Virus record (IMG/VR): IMGVR_UViG_3300013102_000778
Coordinates: 1 to 23,418 of that record
Strand: one strand, 5' to 3'
DNA length: 23,418 bases
From: a virus
The notes under the pieces were generated by a model. That model made no database searches. It was not told the origin of the DNA and worked only from the letters and a program-made list of their open reading frames with translations. Shown in pieces: positions 8,071-15,923 of the stretch (position 1 is the stretch's first letter; each line of letters begins with the position of its first letter). A program made the position numbers and the translations under genes.

Positions 8071-8262
8071 ATGGAATCCTCTCATGAGCTAAAAATGGCT
8101 TTGACTAAAATCCGGCTAATGGCTGACATCGCACAGTCAGCCCAGTGCAGAAATGATGAGTACGCACTGGTTATGGAAATGATCTCTGATATGGCTGATC
8201 AGGTATTGGATGAAGAGGAAGCCACCTATCCGCCCTTCACGGTTTACGACGACGAAGAATAG
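8071..8262 (+). CDS. Small acidic SOS-controlled protein at the tum position
   Basis: A 63-residue acidic protein starting at the ATG at 8071 with GGAG six bases upstream. It is predicted helical for about 48 residues (LKMALTKIRLMADIAQSAQ, then a block rich in D, E and M) and ends in a very acidic tail, P-P-F-T-V-Y-D-D-E-E. It lies directly behind a near-consensus LexA box, after gene A and before cos. In 186 this place holds tum, the LexA-controlled antirepressor that inactivates CI. I see no clear homology to Tum (about 146 residues) or DinI, so a role in induction rests on position and regulation. P2 has an unrelated small ORF here (orf91). Confidence 0.75.
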   Translation: MESSHELKMALTKIRLMADIAQSAQCRNDEYALVMEMISDMADQVLDEEEATYPPFTVYDDEE

Positions 8263-8420
8263 CCAGGAACATCGGGTGACCCCCTTTTAGCAGCTCTGCA
8301 TGCATTGAGTGCATGATTTCGCATGGTGATCGCCCAGCCCTTTTCTCCCCGCCAGACCAGTGCTGGCGTGGATCACACCGGATCGCGCAACTGCATCAAA
8401 AGCGACCTATAAAGCGGGCA
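8263..8420. other. Structured noncoding region between the SOS gene and cos
   Basis: I find no convincing gene here. The stretch holds a perfect CATGCA/TGCATG hairpin with a five-base loop (8299-8315), extended by one T-A pair. It also holds a GCCAG/CTGGC hairpin (8351-8367) and an 8-base arm, CCCCGCCA (8347-8354), that pairs with TGGCGGGG inside cos (8425-8432). These symmetric elements probably serve terminase binding around cos or end transcription of the SOS gene. Confidence 0.45.
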
Positions 8421-8439
8421 GGCGTGGCGGGGATAGCAT
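8421..8439 (+). other. cos: cos site, 19-base cohesive end
   Basis: GGCGTGGCGGGGATAGCAT differs at one base from the 186 cohesive end as I recall it (AAAGCAT in place of ATAGCAT) and is followed by TGCGCGC, as in P2. Terminase (P and M products) would cut here to leave 19-base 5' overhangs. It marks the ends of the virion genome. Gene A and the SOS gene are at the right end, and the retron and gene Q at the left. Confidence 0.9.
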
Positions 8440-8509
8440 TGCGCGCAAAGATAGTAATTCTGATCGCTTTAATTTATAAATGGAACATGTTTAATGGCTA
8501 AGGTCTTAC

Positions 8510-9034
8510 ATGGCTAATCTTTTTGATGTCGCGGAACACCTTTCTAAACAGGCAAAAAGCACTTTTGTTAAAGGTGAAGCCTCGTTTTCTTTAGCGGACG
8601 CTTACGGACGCTCTGCCTTTAATAGATACTACTATGCGAGCTTTTTAAGCGTTAGAGACTTGGTATCTTCTTTAGATGCCAAATGGGGACGCGTAACACA
8701 TGACGGAGTTCCAGAACTGTTACGAAAAGCTGTTTACAAAAAGATTAATGGTGAATTACTAAAAGCTGAAAAAAGTAACTTTCTGACGTCTCAACAATAT
8801 TTTTCAAAAAAAAGTCTTATTTTAACTTCTCTTGATACCATTGCCTCCATTATGGCTCAGGCTTATACCATAAGAGGAATAGTTGATTACGAGCCAGAGA
8901 TAAAAATTTCTTTTGAGAAAAACATTTTCAAAGTCAATACAACAACCGTTACTCATGCTCAAGGGTGGCTGAAAACAATTCATACGGAAAAGTCAAAAAT
9001 TATAGTAATCATGAAGGAGATTGGCCTTGTCTAG
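8510..9034 (+). CDS. HEPN-like protein of the retron cassette
   Basis: A 174-residue helical protein. Residues 34-52 (RSAFNRYYYASFLSVRDLV) match the core of HEPN-domain proteins, usually written as S-A-x-x-R-A-Y-Y-A-x-F-x-x-x-R. The R-x4-6-H motif of RNase-active HEPN proteins is not clear, so it may instead bind nucleic acid or nucleotide, or partner another subunit. The ATG at 8510 has AAGG six bases upstream. It is the first gene of an AT-rich cassette and its end overlaps the next gene by eight bases, so the two are translationally linked. It is likely a retron effector or part of one. HEPN assignment is probable; its activity is unknown. Confidence 0.75.
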   Translation: MANLFDVAEHLSKQAKSTFVKGEASFSLADAYGRSAFNRYYYASFLSVRDLVSSLDAKWGRVTHDGVPELLRKAVYKKINGELLKAEKSNFLTSQQYFSKKSLILTSLDTIASIMAQAYTIRGIVDYEPEIKISFEKNIFKVNTTTVTHAQGWLKTIHTEKSKIIVIMKEIGLV

Positions 9035-9761
9035 CAACGATTTTATAAATGACATCATTCAGCAATATAATATGCTGAATGTTTTTTCTATTAACGAATT
9101 TACTTCAACCATGTTAATTGAAGTGCCTTTAGATAAAGTCAAACCTACAGTGATGCCTGGCTATATATCAAAAAGACAGTTGAATAATATTATAAAGAAA
9201 ATTGAAAATGAATTACATTGTAAAGTTCTAGTTAGTTACCAACCAACTGAAAATAAAGATAACATTCAAGCAGGCCTTCTCGCAATCACGAAGGCTCAAC
9301 TGAAGAACAAAATTGTGAGCGTTAATATTTCCTTTTTAGATTCTAAAAATGCAACAGTTTACGTATTTAGTAAAAATATAACTTTAGAGCAAAGAGAGAA
9401 AATAGATTCATTAATATGTGAATACCTGCATAGTACAAATATCAATACAAATTCCATAGAGCATCATACTGTACAACATCCCGAACCTAGCCTAATGATT
9501 TTATTAAGAACTATTAAAGTAAATTATCCTATTGAACTTGAATCCTTACGGGAAACTCTGGAGAAAAATGGAAATTATATTCCTTCGAAAGATTGGCTGA
9601 ACAGTAAAGTGGATGCTCTAAGAAAACGTAAACTGCTTACGAGAGATCAAGCTGGTAATTATAGACTCACGCAAAGTGGGCTGGAGCAAGTGCCCATAAC
9701 AAAATCACGCAATAGTTCAGATATCGAACGAATTCTCTCTCTTGCGAAAAAACATCTGTAA
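9027..9761 (+). CDS. Winged-helix-like retron-associated protein
   Basis: A 244-residue protein from a TTG at 9027, chosen because AGGAG at 9015-9019 sits seven bases upstream; the TTG at 9021 is too close to that site. It overlaps the HEPN-like gene. Residues about 35-135 form an alpha/beta domain that I do not recognise. Residues about 150-220 (SLMILLRTIK, SKDWLNSKVDALRKRKLLTRDQAGNYRLTQSGLEQV) look like a winged helix with a typical recognition helix, wing and T-x-S-G-L ending. The msr-msd RNA begins 13 bases after its stop. It probably works with the HEPN-like protein and the msDNA as sensor, antitoxin or DNA-binding subunit, but this is inference. Confidence 0.7.
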   Translation: MSSNDFINDIIQQYNMLNVFSINEFTSTMLIEVPLDKVKPTVMPGYISKRQLNNIIKKIENELHCKVLVSYQPTENKDNIQAGLLAITKAQLKNKIVSVNISFLDSKNATVYVFSKNITLEQREKIDSLICEYLHSTNINTNSIEHHTVQHPEPSLMILLRTIKVNYPIELESLRETLEKNGNYIPSKDWLNSKVDALRKRKLLTRDQAGNYRLTQSGLEQVPITKSRNSSDIERILSLAKKHL

Positions 9762-9773
9762 TGTTACCTTTAT

Positions 9774-9952
9774 AGTGGTAGTGGCGCTCACGAGAGTGTG
9801 AATCATGCTCATTTGTGAAGGTCGCGTACAGAATGTGCGCCTGTAAAACAGCAGGCGCTCCTTCGAATCGCCTGCTGTTTCACAGGCGTCATCAACGAAA
9901 GTTTTCATCAGCTTTGCTTAAGGATTGACCTTATGAAAACGCCACTACCACT
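9774..9952 (+). ncRNA. Retron msr-msd RNA
   Basis: This region sits directly before a retron-type RT and has the parts of a retron RNA. The a1/a2 ends are a perfect 13-bp inverted repeat, AGTGGTAGTGGCG (9774-9786) and CGCCACTACCACT (9940-9952). Just after a1, in the msr part, is a small hairpin with a GAGA loop at 9792-9795. An alternative hairpin, GCGTAC/GTGCGC, lies at 9824-9840. The msd part contains a long hairpin: CGCCTGT (9838-9844) pairs with ACAGGCG (9882-9888). After one mismatch, AAACAGCAGGCG (9846-9857) pairs with CGCCTGCTGTTT (9869-9880) around an 11-base loop. Reverse transcription would start next to a2 and run leftward through this hairpin. The branching G should lie at or near the end of a1. 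Confidence 0.85.
9774..9952. repeat. Retron a1/a2 inverted repeat (arms 9774-9786 and 9940-9952)
   Basis: The arms are 13 of 13 complementary and 153 bases apart. The right arm lies within codons 3 to 7 of the RT gene that starts at 9933. Such a match by chance within a 180-base stretch is very unlikely. Confidence 0.85.
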
Positions 9953-10913
9953 TTTCTTTTCCTATGACTCATCTGATCAGCTTTTAGAGGCTTTGTCTGA
10001 GCCACTACAACAAAAATATAAAGACGAAATTAAGAGATTAGAAGCATGTAATCTACCTCCTTTTGTTTCTTACGCTGTGTTATCAACATCAATGGGTGTC
10101 AGCGTAACATTGATTAATGCCATAGTTAAAAATAAGAAAAATTACTATCGAACATTTACTATTAGCAAAGGTAAAAATAAGAAAAAACGAGTTATTGAGG
10201 CGCCTAAAGTTGCCTTAAAAATAATGCAAAGCTGGTTCGCTTATCACCTTAGCAGAAGCAATAATATTAATATAAGCAATTCAGCATTTGGTTTTTTGCC
10301 AGGTGTTAATGGTATTTATGAAGCAGCCAAAAAACACTGTGGTTCAAAATGGATTTTTAGCATTGATCTTAAAGATTTCTTCCATAGTATTGATAAAGAG
10401 AAAACTGCTTCGGCATTATCAATTATTGGTTACACTGCTCAGCAAGCTAATAAAATCTCTGAGATAATAACCTATAACAATCACCTTCCTCAAGGCGCTC
10501 CAAGTAGCCCTGTCATTTCCAACATTGCTTTTAAGGAAACTGACATGGAAATAGAAAACGCCATAGATGGAATGAATATTAATTACACCCGTTATGCAGA
10601 TGACCTTACTTTTTCAGGTTCGGATGCCAATTTCGACATTGAAAAATTAAAGACAACGATTATAGAAATAATTGAAAGAAACAATTGGACTATCGCACCT
10701 GATAAGACGAGGATATCTCGCCATCCAAATAGATTAAAAGTGCATGGTTTTTTAGTCCATGAAGAAAAACCTAGATTAACAAAAGGCTATAGAAACAAGC
10801 TAAGAACTTATAAACATCTAGCATCCGTTGATAAAATAAATACTGAAGACAAAGACAAAATAAATGGTCATATAAACTACGGAAACTACATAGATAGATT
10901 AAACTCTGATTAA
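9933..10913 (+). CDS. ret: Retron reverse transcriptase
   Basis: A 326-residue retron-type RT that copies the msd RNA into multicopy single-stranded DNA. The catalytic aspartates are D145 (SIDLKDFF) and the YADD box at 221-224. SNSAFGFLPG at about 117-126 and LPQGAPSSP before YADD are the usual RT blocks. The region X signature NAxxH appears as A131-A-K-K-H135, and the region Y triplet VTG as V270-H-G272, both variants. No extra C-terminal domain is present. The N-terminus (LPPFVSYAVLSTSMGVS) resembles one retron RT subgroup, which supports the ATG at 9933 with AAGGA upstream. That Shine-Dalgarno can fold into a TAAGG/CCTTA hairpin that reaches the start codon. Only a short gap with no clear terminator separates it from the convergent portal gene. 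Confidence 0.93.
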   Translation: MKTPLPLFFSYDSSDQLLEALSEPLQQKYKDEIKRLEACNLPPFVSYAVLSTSMGVSVTLINAIVKNKKNYYRTFTISKGKNKKKRVIEAPKVALKIMQSWFAYHLSRSNNINISNSAFGFLPGVNGIYEAAKKHCGSKWIFSIDLKDFFHSIDKEKTASALSIIGYTAQQANKISEIITYNNHLPQGAPSSPVISNIAFKETDMEIENAIDGMNINYTRYADDLTFSGSDANFDIEKLKTTIIEIIERNNWTIAPDKTRISRHPNRLKVHGFLVHEEKPRLTKGYRNKLRTYKHLASVDKINTEDKDKINGHINYGNYIDRLNSD

Positions 10914-10967
10914 AATGATTAAGATTCATGAATAACTATCAGATGTATATAACGTCAGTTCCATCAC

Positions 10968-11990
10968 TTATAAAATTTGAAGATTATACGTCTTAAACTT
11001 TAGAGCATTTATTCCTCCCCATGTATTAACTTCCTCCATCCTTTCCTGCAGCGGCGTCAGCTCATTCCTAACGAACACCTGCGCCGCCTTCTCCACATCC
11101 CCAAACCCTCCGGCATTATCAGGTATGATCCCCATCATCTGCGGTGGAACGCGGTGAGCGCTCAGCAGGTCATCACGGCTTGATTTCTTGATATTGAAGA
11201 AATCATCCTTGGTGGCGACCTCACTTAGCGGCAGAATCTGGATGCCGTCCTTTTTGCCGTTCGGCGCATACATGAACAAGTTACGAAAGTTGCCCAGGCC
11301 TTTGGTGTCTCTCATTGCCTTACGCATTGAATCGATATCACTGCTGCTCTGGGCGGCGTCGGTCATATACAAGATGTAGCCGGCGTGTGCACCGTTTTGG
11401 TAATACTTCCGGCGGAACAGTGTTGCGGCCTCGTTGAGCCAGGCAGAGTTAAGCGCGCTCAGGTATTCCGGCAGGCCGTAAATCTCCTGGTTAATATCCG
11501 GTTCAATCAGATGAAAGATGCTGCCTGCTGCGAACTGGTGCGGTTCCTTCCAGCCTTGTACAAACCAATATGTCCCCTCTTCCACTCCGCGACGAACATA
11601 CTTAGCTGGCACAGCCTCAAATCGCAGCGGTTCGCCGAGCTGGTTGCGGATCAGTTCCAGATACGCATTCCCGAACACCAGATAATCCAGGGCGAATTTG
11701 CTGAACTCCTGCGGGCTCAGGAGCGGATGCGGGATAAATGTCGAAGCGAGGATATTGCGCTTCACGTAAATCGGGGAGCTGTGATGAACGGCGGCGCGCA
11801 GGCTGCGGGCAAGCCCGTCGAAACTGACAGGCGGCTCATACCAGCGGCCATTACCTGTGCACTCGATGTAATCCAGAATCTCGCGGCGGTCTAAAACCGG
11901 CATCGGATCACCGAAGCTGAATACCTCCGCGCCCTGCTGGCTTTCAGTGGTCGTGGTCTGTGTGGTTTTACGGTATTTGCGCTTGCTCAT
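10968..11990 (-). CDS. Q: Portal protein gpQ
   Basis: A 340-residue portal protein (P2 Q is 344), which forms the ring at one capsid vertex through which DNA enters and leaves. Recognisable blocks are DRREILDYIECTGNGRWYEPPVSFDGLAR near the N-terminus, YLVFGNAYLELIRN in the middle and HRVPPQMMGIIPDNAGGFGD in the C-terminal third. It starts directly at the stop of P (TAAATG), so the two are co-translated leftward. It is the last gene before the retron and cos. Confidence 0.96.
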   Translation of the reverse strand: MSKRKYRKTTQTTTTESQQGAEVFSFGDPMPVLDRREILDYIECTGNGRWYEPPVSFDGLARSLRAAVHHSSPIYVKRNILASTFIPHPLLSPQEFSKFALDYLVFGNAYLELIRNQLGEPLRFEAVPAKYVRRGVEEGTYWFVQGWKEPHQFAAGSIFHLIEPDINQEIYGLPEYLSALNSAWLNEAATLFRRKYYQNGAHAGYILYMTDAAQSSSDIDSMRKAMRDTKGLGNFRNLFMYAPNGKKDGIQILPLSEVATKDDFFNIKKSSRDDLLSAHRVPPQMMGIIPDNAGGFGDVEKAAQVFVRNELTPLQERMEEVNTWGGINALKFKTYNLQIL

Positions 11991-13754
11991 TTAGTAGAAC
12001 TCCAGAATGTTCGGGCTTTGTCCGCCGTTGGCGGCGGTCAGCGGTTCATTTAACAGGGCGTGCATGATTGCCCACGCGACGTCGGCGTGGCTGGCCTCTT
12101 CACTGCGGCTGGCTTCGTAGGTTGAACGGTTGCCGCTGGCGGTCATCGTTTTGCGGATCGCCATAAACGACGCAGTGATGTCTGTATGTCCGGTGTCATA
12201 TTCCAGGCGGCCGGAGCTGATGGTGTCTTTTGCTTTGAGTACCAGCGCGGTTTTCACTTCGGGGCTGTAACGGATCTCACGCGCCGCAGGAAAGAACTGC
12301 TGCACAAGCTGGAATACACCCTGCCCGATACCGGTGGCGTCGATGCCTATGTACTCAACGGCATAACGATTGGTGAGTTCCTCGATGCTTCTGGCCTGCG
12401 CGGCAAAGTCCATGCCCTTCCACTGGTGACGCTCGAGCACACGGAACTTGCCGCCAGACACTACCGGCGGAGCAATTACCGCGCAGCCTGCGCTGTCGCC
12501 GGTGTGCGACGGGTCGTAACCGATCCAGACGGGACGATAGGCAAACGGTCGTTTCAGGTACGGGTCGAAGTCTTCCCACTCGTCCAGGCTGTCCACCATG
12601 CATCCCTGCAACTCGGCGAACGGGAACACAGATGCCTGATCGTCCACGAACTCACACATCAGCAGGTTTTCATATTCGGCGGGGCTGTATTCCAGTTGCA
12701 GCTGTTCCAGGTCGAACAGGTTACAGCCGCCTGACAGCGCATCTTCCACCGTCACAATCTGCCGCCACTGGCCGTCATCGCATAGCACGCCCTTTGAAAG
12801 GTGCGCATGCGTCAGGTCCAGGTCAATCATGTCGGCTTTATTGCGACGCCCTTTGTTGAACAGTTCACCCGACCAGAACGGATAGGCGCTGTGTGCCAGA
12901 CTCGACGGCGTGGAGAAGTAGGTGCTTCGCCATTTTTTATGCAGTGACATACCGGAAGCCACTTTGCGCAGTTCCTGAAACTTGGGGATCCAGAAGTATT
13001 CGTCCAGATAGAGATTGCCGGTATAACTCTGCGCGGTGCGGACGTTGGTACCGAGGAAAATCAGCCGTGCGCCATTCGGCAACACAATCGGATCGCCTTT
13101 TAAATCGACGTCCACCTGTCTCGCAAAGTCGATAATGTAATTTTTAAAAACGTGCGCCTGCGCCTTACTGGCCGACAGGAAAATCTGATTGCGTCCGGTA
13201 GTTAGCGCGTCAATCAACGCTTCCCGGGCAAAGTAGAAGGTTGCACCAATCTGGCGGGACTTGAGGATGTTGCGGATACGGTGCTGAAGTCCGGCCTGAT
13301 GCCATCCGCGCTGATACTCAAACGACGTTTCAATGAAAATGTCGCCGAGTTTCTCAATGGCCTCATCGCTGAAAACATTCTTATCGGGTGTCTTTCGTTC
13401 GCCCTTGTTGCGGTTGGCGACGTTCGGGTTTAAATCAGCCTCGCTGCCGGTGTGGTTGTAACGGTTTACCCTTGCCAGGCGTTCAATCTGTCGGCCTAAC
13501 AGGTCGATCTCTTTGTAGTCCTTCCCCTCCTTCACATCTTTCATGACGAGCTGGATCAGCCGCGCTTCCATGCTCGTTTCCACGCGAGAAATGGGCGCAA
13601 TGGCCTCCCAGCGATCACGAGTTTTCCAGCTCTGCACGGTCGGCGTTTTTTGGCTCAGCATCTCCCCGATTTGCCGCACAGAAAAACCCTGCCAGTAAAG
13701 CAGTGCCGCCTGTCGGCGCGGGTCGCTGATGATGGTGGAGTTTGAAATATTCAT
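11991..13754 (-). CDS. P: Terminase large subunit gpP
   Basis: A 587-residue terminase ATPase and nuclease (P2 P is 590). The N-terminus carries a homeodomain-like HTH (QAALLYWQGFSVRQIGEMLS, TVQSWKTRDRW). The ATPase part has an SRQIGAT Walker A-type loop and LYLDEYFWI as Walker B. The nuclease part shows IGYDPSHTGDSAG, YIGIDATGIGQGV and ASHADVAWAIMHAL, each with an acidic residue for metal binding. It cuts at cos and drives DNA into the head with gpM and gpQ. It is divergent from O across a 142-base promoter region. Confidence 0.96.
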   Translation of the reverse strand: MNISNSTIISDPRRQAALLYWQGFSVRQIGEMLSQKTPTVQSWKTRDRWEAIAPISRVETSMEARLIQLVMKDVKEGKDYKEIDLLGRQIERLARVNRYNHTGSEADLNPNVANRNKGERKTPDKNVFSDEAIEKLGDIFIETSFEYQRGWHQAGLQHRIRNILKSRQIGATFYFAREALIDALTTGRNQIFLSASKAQAHVFKNYIIDFARQVDVDLKGDPIVLPNGARLIFLGTNVRTAQSYTGNLYLDEYFWIPKFQELRKVASGMSLHKKWRSTYFSTPSSLAHSAYPFWSGELFNKGRRNKADMIDLDLTHAHLSKGVLCDDGQWRQIVTVEDALSGGCNLFDLEQLQLEYSPAEYENLLMCEFVDDQASVFPFAELQGCMVDSLDEWEDFDPYLKRPFAYRPVWIGYDPSHTGDSAGCAVIAPPVVSGGKFRVLERHQWKGMDFAAQARSIEELTNRYAVEYIGIDATGIGQGVFQLVQQFFPAAREIRYSPEVKTALVLKAKDTISSGRLEYDTGHTDITASFMAIRKTMTASGNRSTYEASRSEEASHADVAWAIMHALLNEPLTAANGGQSPNILEFY

Positions 13755-13896
13755 GCTGCCACGTTACCGGCCAGACAACCGTTTTTCGCGCTGCCCATGT
13801 TGTGCCATCCGGCAACAACCCGCATCGGCTGGCGGCCTGCGGTGACTGTCTGGAAACTAACTCCCGTTCTTAACACTCATTACCGGAGTCAGTCAC
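13755..13896. promoter_or_regulatory. Divergent late promoters for P-Q and O-N-M-L, with Ogr-type site
   Basis: The P-O gap holds the dyad GTTGT-N11-ACAAC (13800-13819). It resembles the TGT-N12-ACA site bound by the P2 Ogr/Delta zinc-finger activators, though the spacing is one base short. Its centre at about 13809 is 88 bases before the O start, which fits binding near -55 and a short leader. A separate site for the P promoter is not obvious. Confidence 0.6.
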
Positions 13897-14745
13897 ATGG
13901 CAAAGAAAGTATCAAAATGGTTCCGCATCGGGGTCGAAGGCGACACCTGCGACGGCCGCGAAATTGATGCTAACGACATCAAGCAAATGGCGGAGACGTA
14001 CAGCGCGAAAGCCTACGGTGCCCGCGTCAATCTGGAGCATATCAAAGGCGTTTTACCGACCAGTGATTTCCGCCGCTATGGTGACGTGATCCAGCTGAAA
14101 GCCGAACAGATTGATGATGCGGCTGAACCTCTGCTACACGATAAATGGGCGCTGTACGCGATGATCAGCCCGACCGCGGATTTAACGCAGATGGTCGGCG
14201 ACGGGCAGAAGGTTTACACCTCGATGGAGATCAAACGTAACTTCGCCAACTCAAATAAATCCTACCTGGTCGGTCTGGCCGTCACCGACGACCCCGCAAG
14301 CCTCGGCACTGAAATGCTGGAGTTCAGCCGCAAAGCCAAACAGAACCCGCTCGCCGGTCGTAAATCCGATCCGGACAGCCTTTTCACGGTTGCCACCGAA
14401 GCCCTGATTGAGTTTGAAGATGCGCCGGAAACTGCCCCTTCTCTTTTCGCCCTGGTGAAACAAAAGCTTTCACGTAAACAGGCGTCAGACGATGCCCGCC
14501 TGGCTGATGTTCATGAAGCCGTCAGCGAAGTTGCTCAATACGCTCAGATTGAACTGGATAAGCATGAAACCAGCCTGACCGACCTGCTGAGCCGCGTCGA
14601 TACGCTAGAGAAAGCCACCGCTGCGGATCATGAAGCATTTGCCGCACTGAAGAACACGCTAACGCAGACACCGGCGCAGAAGTTCGGCCAGCGTCCGCAA
14701 GCCACCGGCGGCGCAGGCGTAGACGAGACGGTTACCGACTGCTGA
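13897..14745 (+). CDS. O: Capsid scaffold and protease gpO
   Basis: A 282-residue scaffolding protein with an N-terminal serine protease (P2 O is 284). The P2 catalytic residues Asp19 and His48 fall on D19 and H48 here. The serine is S109 in YTSMEI, close to Ser107 of P2. The C-terminal third (about 195-255) is a helical, coiled-coil-like scaffold segment. It guides gpN assembly, cleaves N, itself and other head proteins, and remains in the head as a fragment. It is the first gene of the rightward capsid operon. Confidence 0.96.
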   Translation: MAKKVSKWFRIGVEGDTCDGREIDANDIKQMAETYSAKAYGARVNLEHIKGVLPTSDFRRYGDVIQLKAEQIDDAAEPLLHDKWALYAMISPTADLTQMVGDGQKVYTSMEIKRNFANSNKSYLVGLAVTDDPASLGTEMLEFSRKAKQNPLAGRKSDPDSLFTVATEALIEFEDAPETAPSLFALVKQKLSRKQASDDARLADVHEAVSEVAQYAQIELDKHETSLTDLLSRVDTLEKATAADHEAFAALKNTLTQTPAQKFGQRPQATGGAGVDETVTDC

Positions 14746-14780
14746 TCCGACACCTTTAACTCATTCTCAGGAAACATCTC

Positions 14781-15920
14781 ATGAAAAAAGAAACGCGCTT
14801 TAAATTTAATGCGTTCCTCTCCCAGCTCGCCAAGCTCAACAACGTTGACGTAGGCACGCTGGATAAAAAATTTAACGTTGAGCCGTCCGTCACGCAGACG
14901 CTGATGACCCGATTGCAGGAATCCTCAGAGTTCCTGACCCGTATCAACATCATTCCGGTGGACGAAATGATGGGTGCGAAAGTGGGCGTCGGCGTGACCG
15001 GCACGATTGCCAGTACCACCAACACTGACGCGGGTGACGAGCGTGAAACCACTGATTTCACCAAGCTGGATCAGGAAGGCTATCACTGCACCAAAACCAA
15101 CTACGACTTCCACTGGATGTACAGCAAGCTGGATTTGTGGGCGCGCTACAATGATTTTCAGACCCGTCTTCGTGACGCCATTATCAAGCGTCAGGCGCTG
15201 GATCGCATCCTGGTCGGCTTTAACGGTGTTTCCCGCGCACCGACGTCTAACCGCGTTCAGAATCCGCTGTTGCAGGATGTCGGCGTGGGCTGGCTGCAAA
15301 AATACCGCCTGAATGCCCCGTCCAAAGTGATGGGCATGATTGTCGCCGAAGACGGTACCGTGACCAATGAGGCAGTGAAAGTCGGTGGCGAAGGTGATTA
15401 CAAAAACCTCGACGCGCTGGTCTTTGATGCGGTGAATGAACTGATCGACCCAATCTATCAGGACGACACCGAACTGGTGGTTATCTGCGGCCGCAAGCTG
15501 CTCGCGGATAAGTATTTCCCGCTGATCAACAAACAACAGCCGAACACGGAGGCAATGGCTGCCGACCTGATTGTCAGCCAGAAACGCATCGGCAATCTGC
15601 CCGCCGTGCGTGTGCCCGGCTTCCCTGCCAATGCCATGCTGATCACCCGTCTGGATAACCTGTCCATTTACTGGCAGGACGGCACGCACCGCCGCCACGT
15701 TGAGGAAGTACCAAAACGTGACCGCATCGAAAACTACGAATCCATTAACGAGGATTACGTGGTGGAAGATTACGGCTGCGGTTGTCTGATCGAGAACATC
15801 GAAGTGACCGCCGAAGAAGACGACACAGCTGAAAAAGCCGAACTCAGCAAATTCACCTCGGCGATCGTTGATGCCATCAAAACTGCATCCGGTACCACCG
15901 CACCGGCAGCTCAGGAGTAA
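14781..15920 (+). CDS. N: Major capsid protein gpN
   Basis: A 379-residue major capsid protein, about 20 residues longer than P2 N (357), with the extra length mainly in an acidic and alanine-rich C-terminus. The start KKETRFKFNAFLSQLAKLN, then EPSVTQTLM, GVTGTIASTTNTD and the block ADKYFPLINKQQPNTEAMAAD, are close to P2 N. It forms the T=7 shell after gpO cleaves its N-terminus. AGGAAAC precedes the ATG. Confidence 0.96.
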   Translation: MKKETRFKFNAFLSQLAKLNNVDVGTLDKKFNVEPSVTQTLMTRLQESSEFLTRINIIPVDEMMGAKVGVGVTGTIASTTNTDAGDERETTDFTKLDQEGYHCTKTNYDFHWMYSKLDLWARYNDFQTRLRDAIIKRQALDRILVGFNGVSRAPTSNRVQNPLLQDVGVGWLQKYRLNAPSKVMGMIVAEDGTVTNEAVKVGGEGDYKNLDALVFDAVNELIDPIYQDDTELVVICGRKLLADKYFPLINKQQPNTEAMAADLIVSQKRIGNLPAVRVPGFPANAMLITRLDNLSIYWQDGTHRRHVEEVPKRDRIENYESINEDYVVEDYGCGCLIENIEVTAEEDDTAEKAELSKFTSAIVDAIKTASGTTAPAAQE

Positions 15921-15923
15921 GCC

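Noticed and set aside
8313-8501. Possible 62-residue gene after the SOS gene
   Set aside because: It runs through the cos site and the hairpins before it, has no good ribosome binding site, and its end only overlaps the promoter region of the retron cassette.
9846-9880. The 12-bp hairpin as a terminator before the RT gene
   Set aside because: No T run follows the stem, and the a1/a2 repeat and RT next to it show that it is the msd stem.
9717-9908. Reverse-strand frame over the retron RNA
   Set aside because: It is produced by the msd hairpin and overlaps the end of the winged-helix gene; the noncoding RNA explains the sequence.
11385-11894. 169-codon forward frame opposite portal gene Q
   Set aside because: Shadow frame; Q is a clear full-length portal gene.
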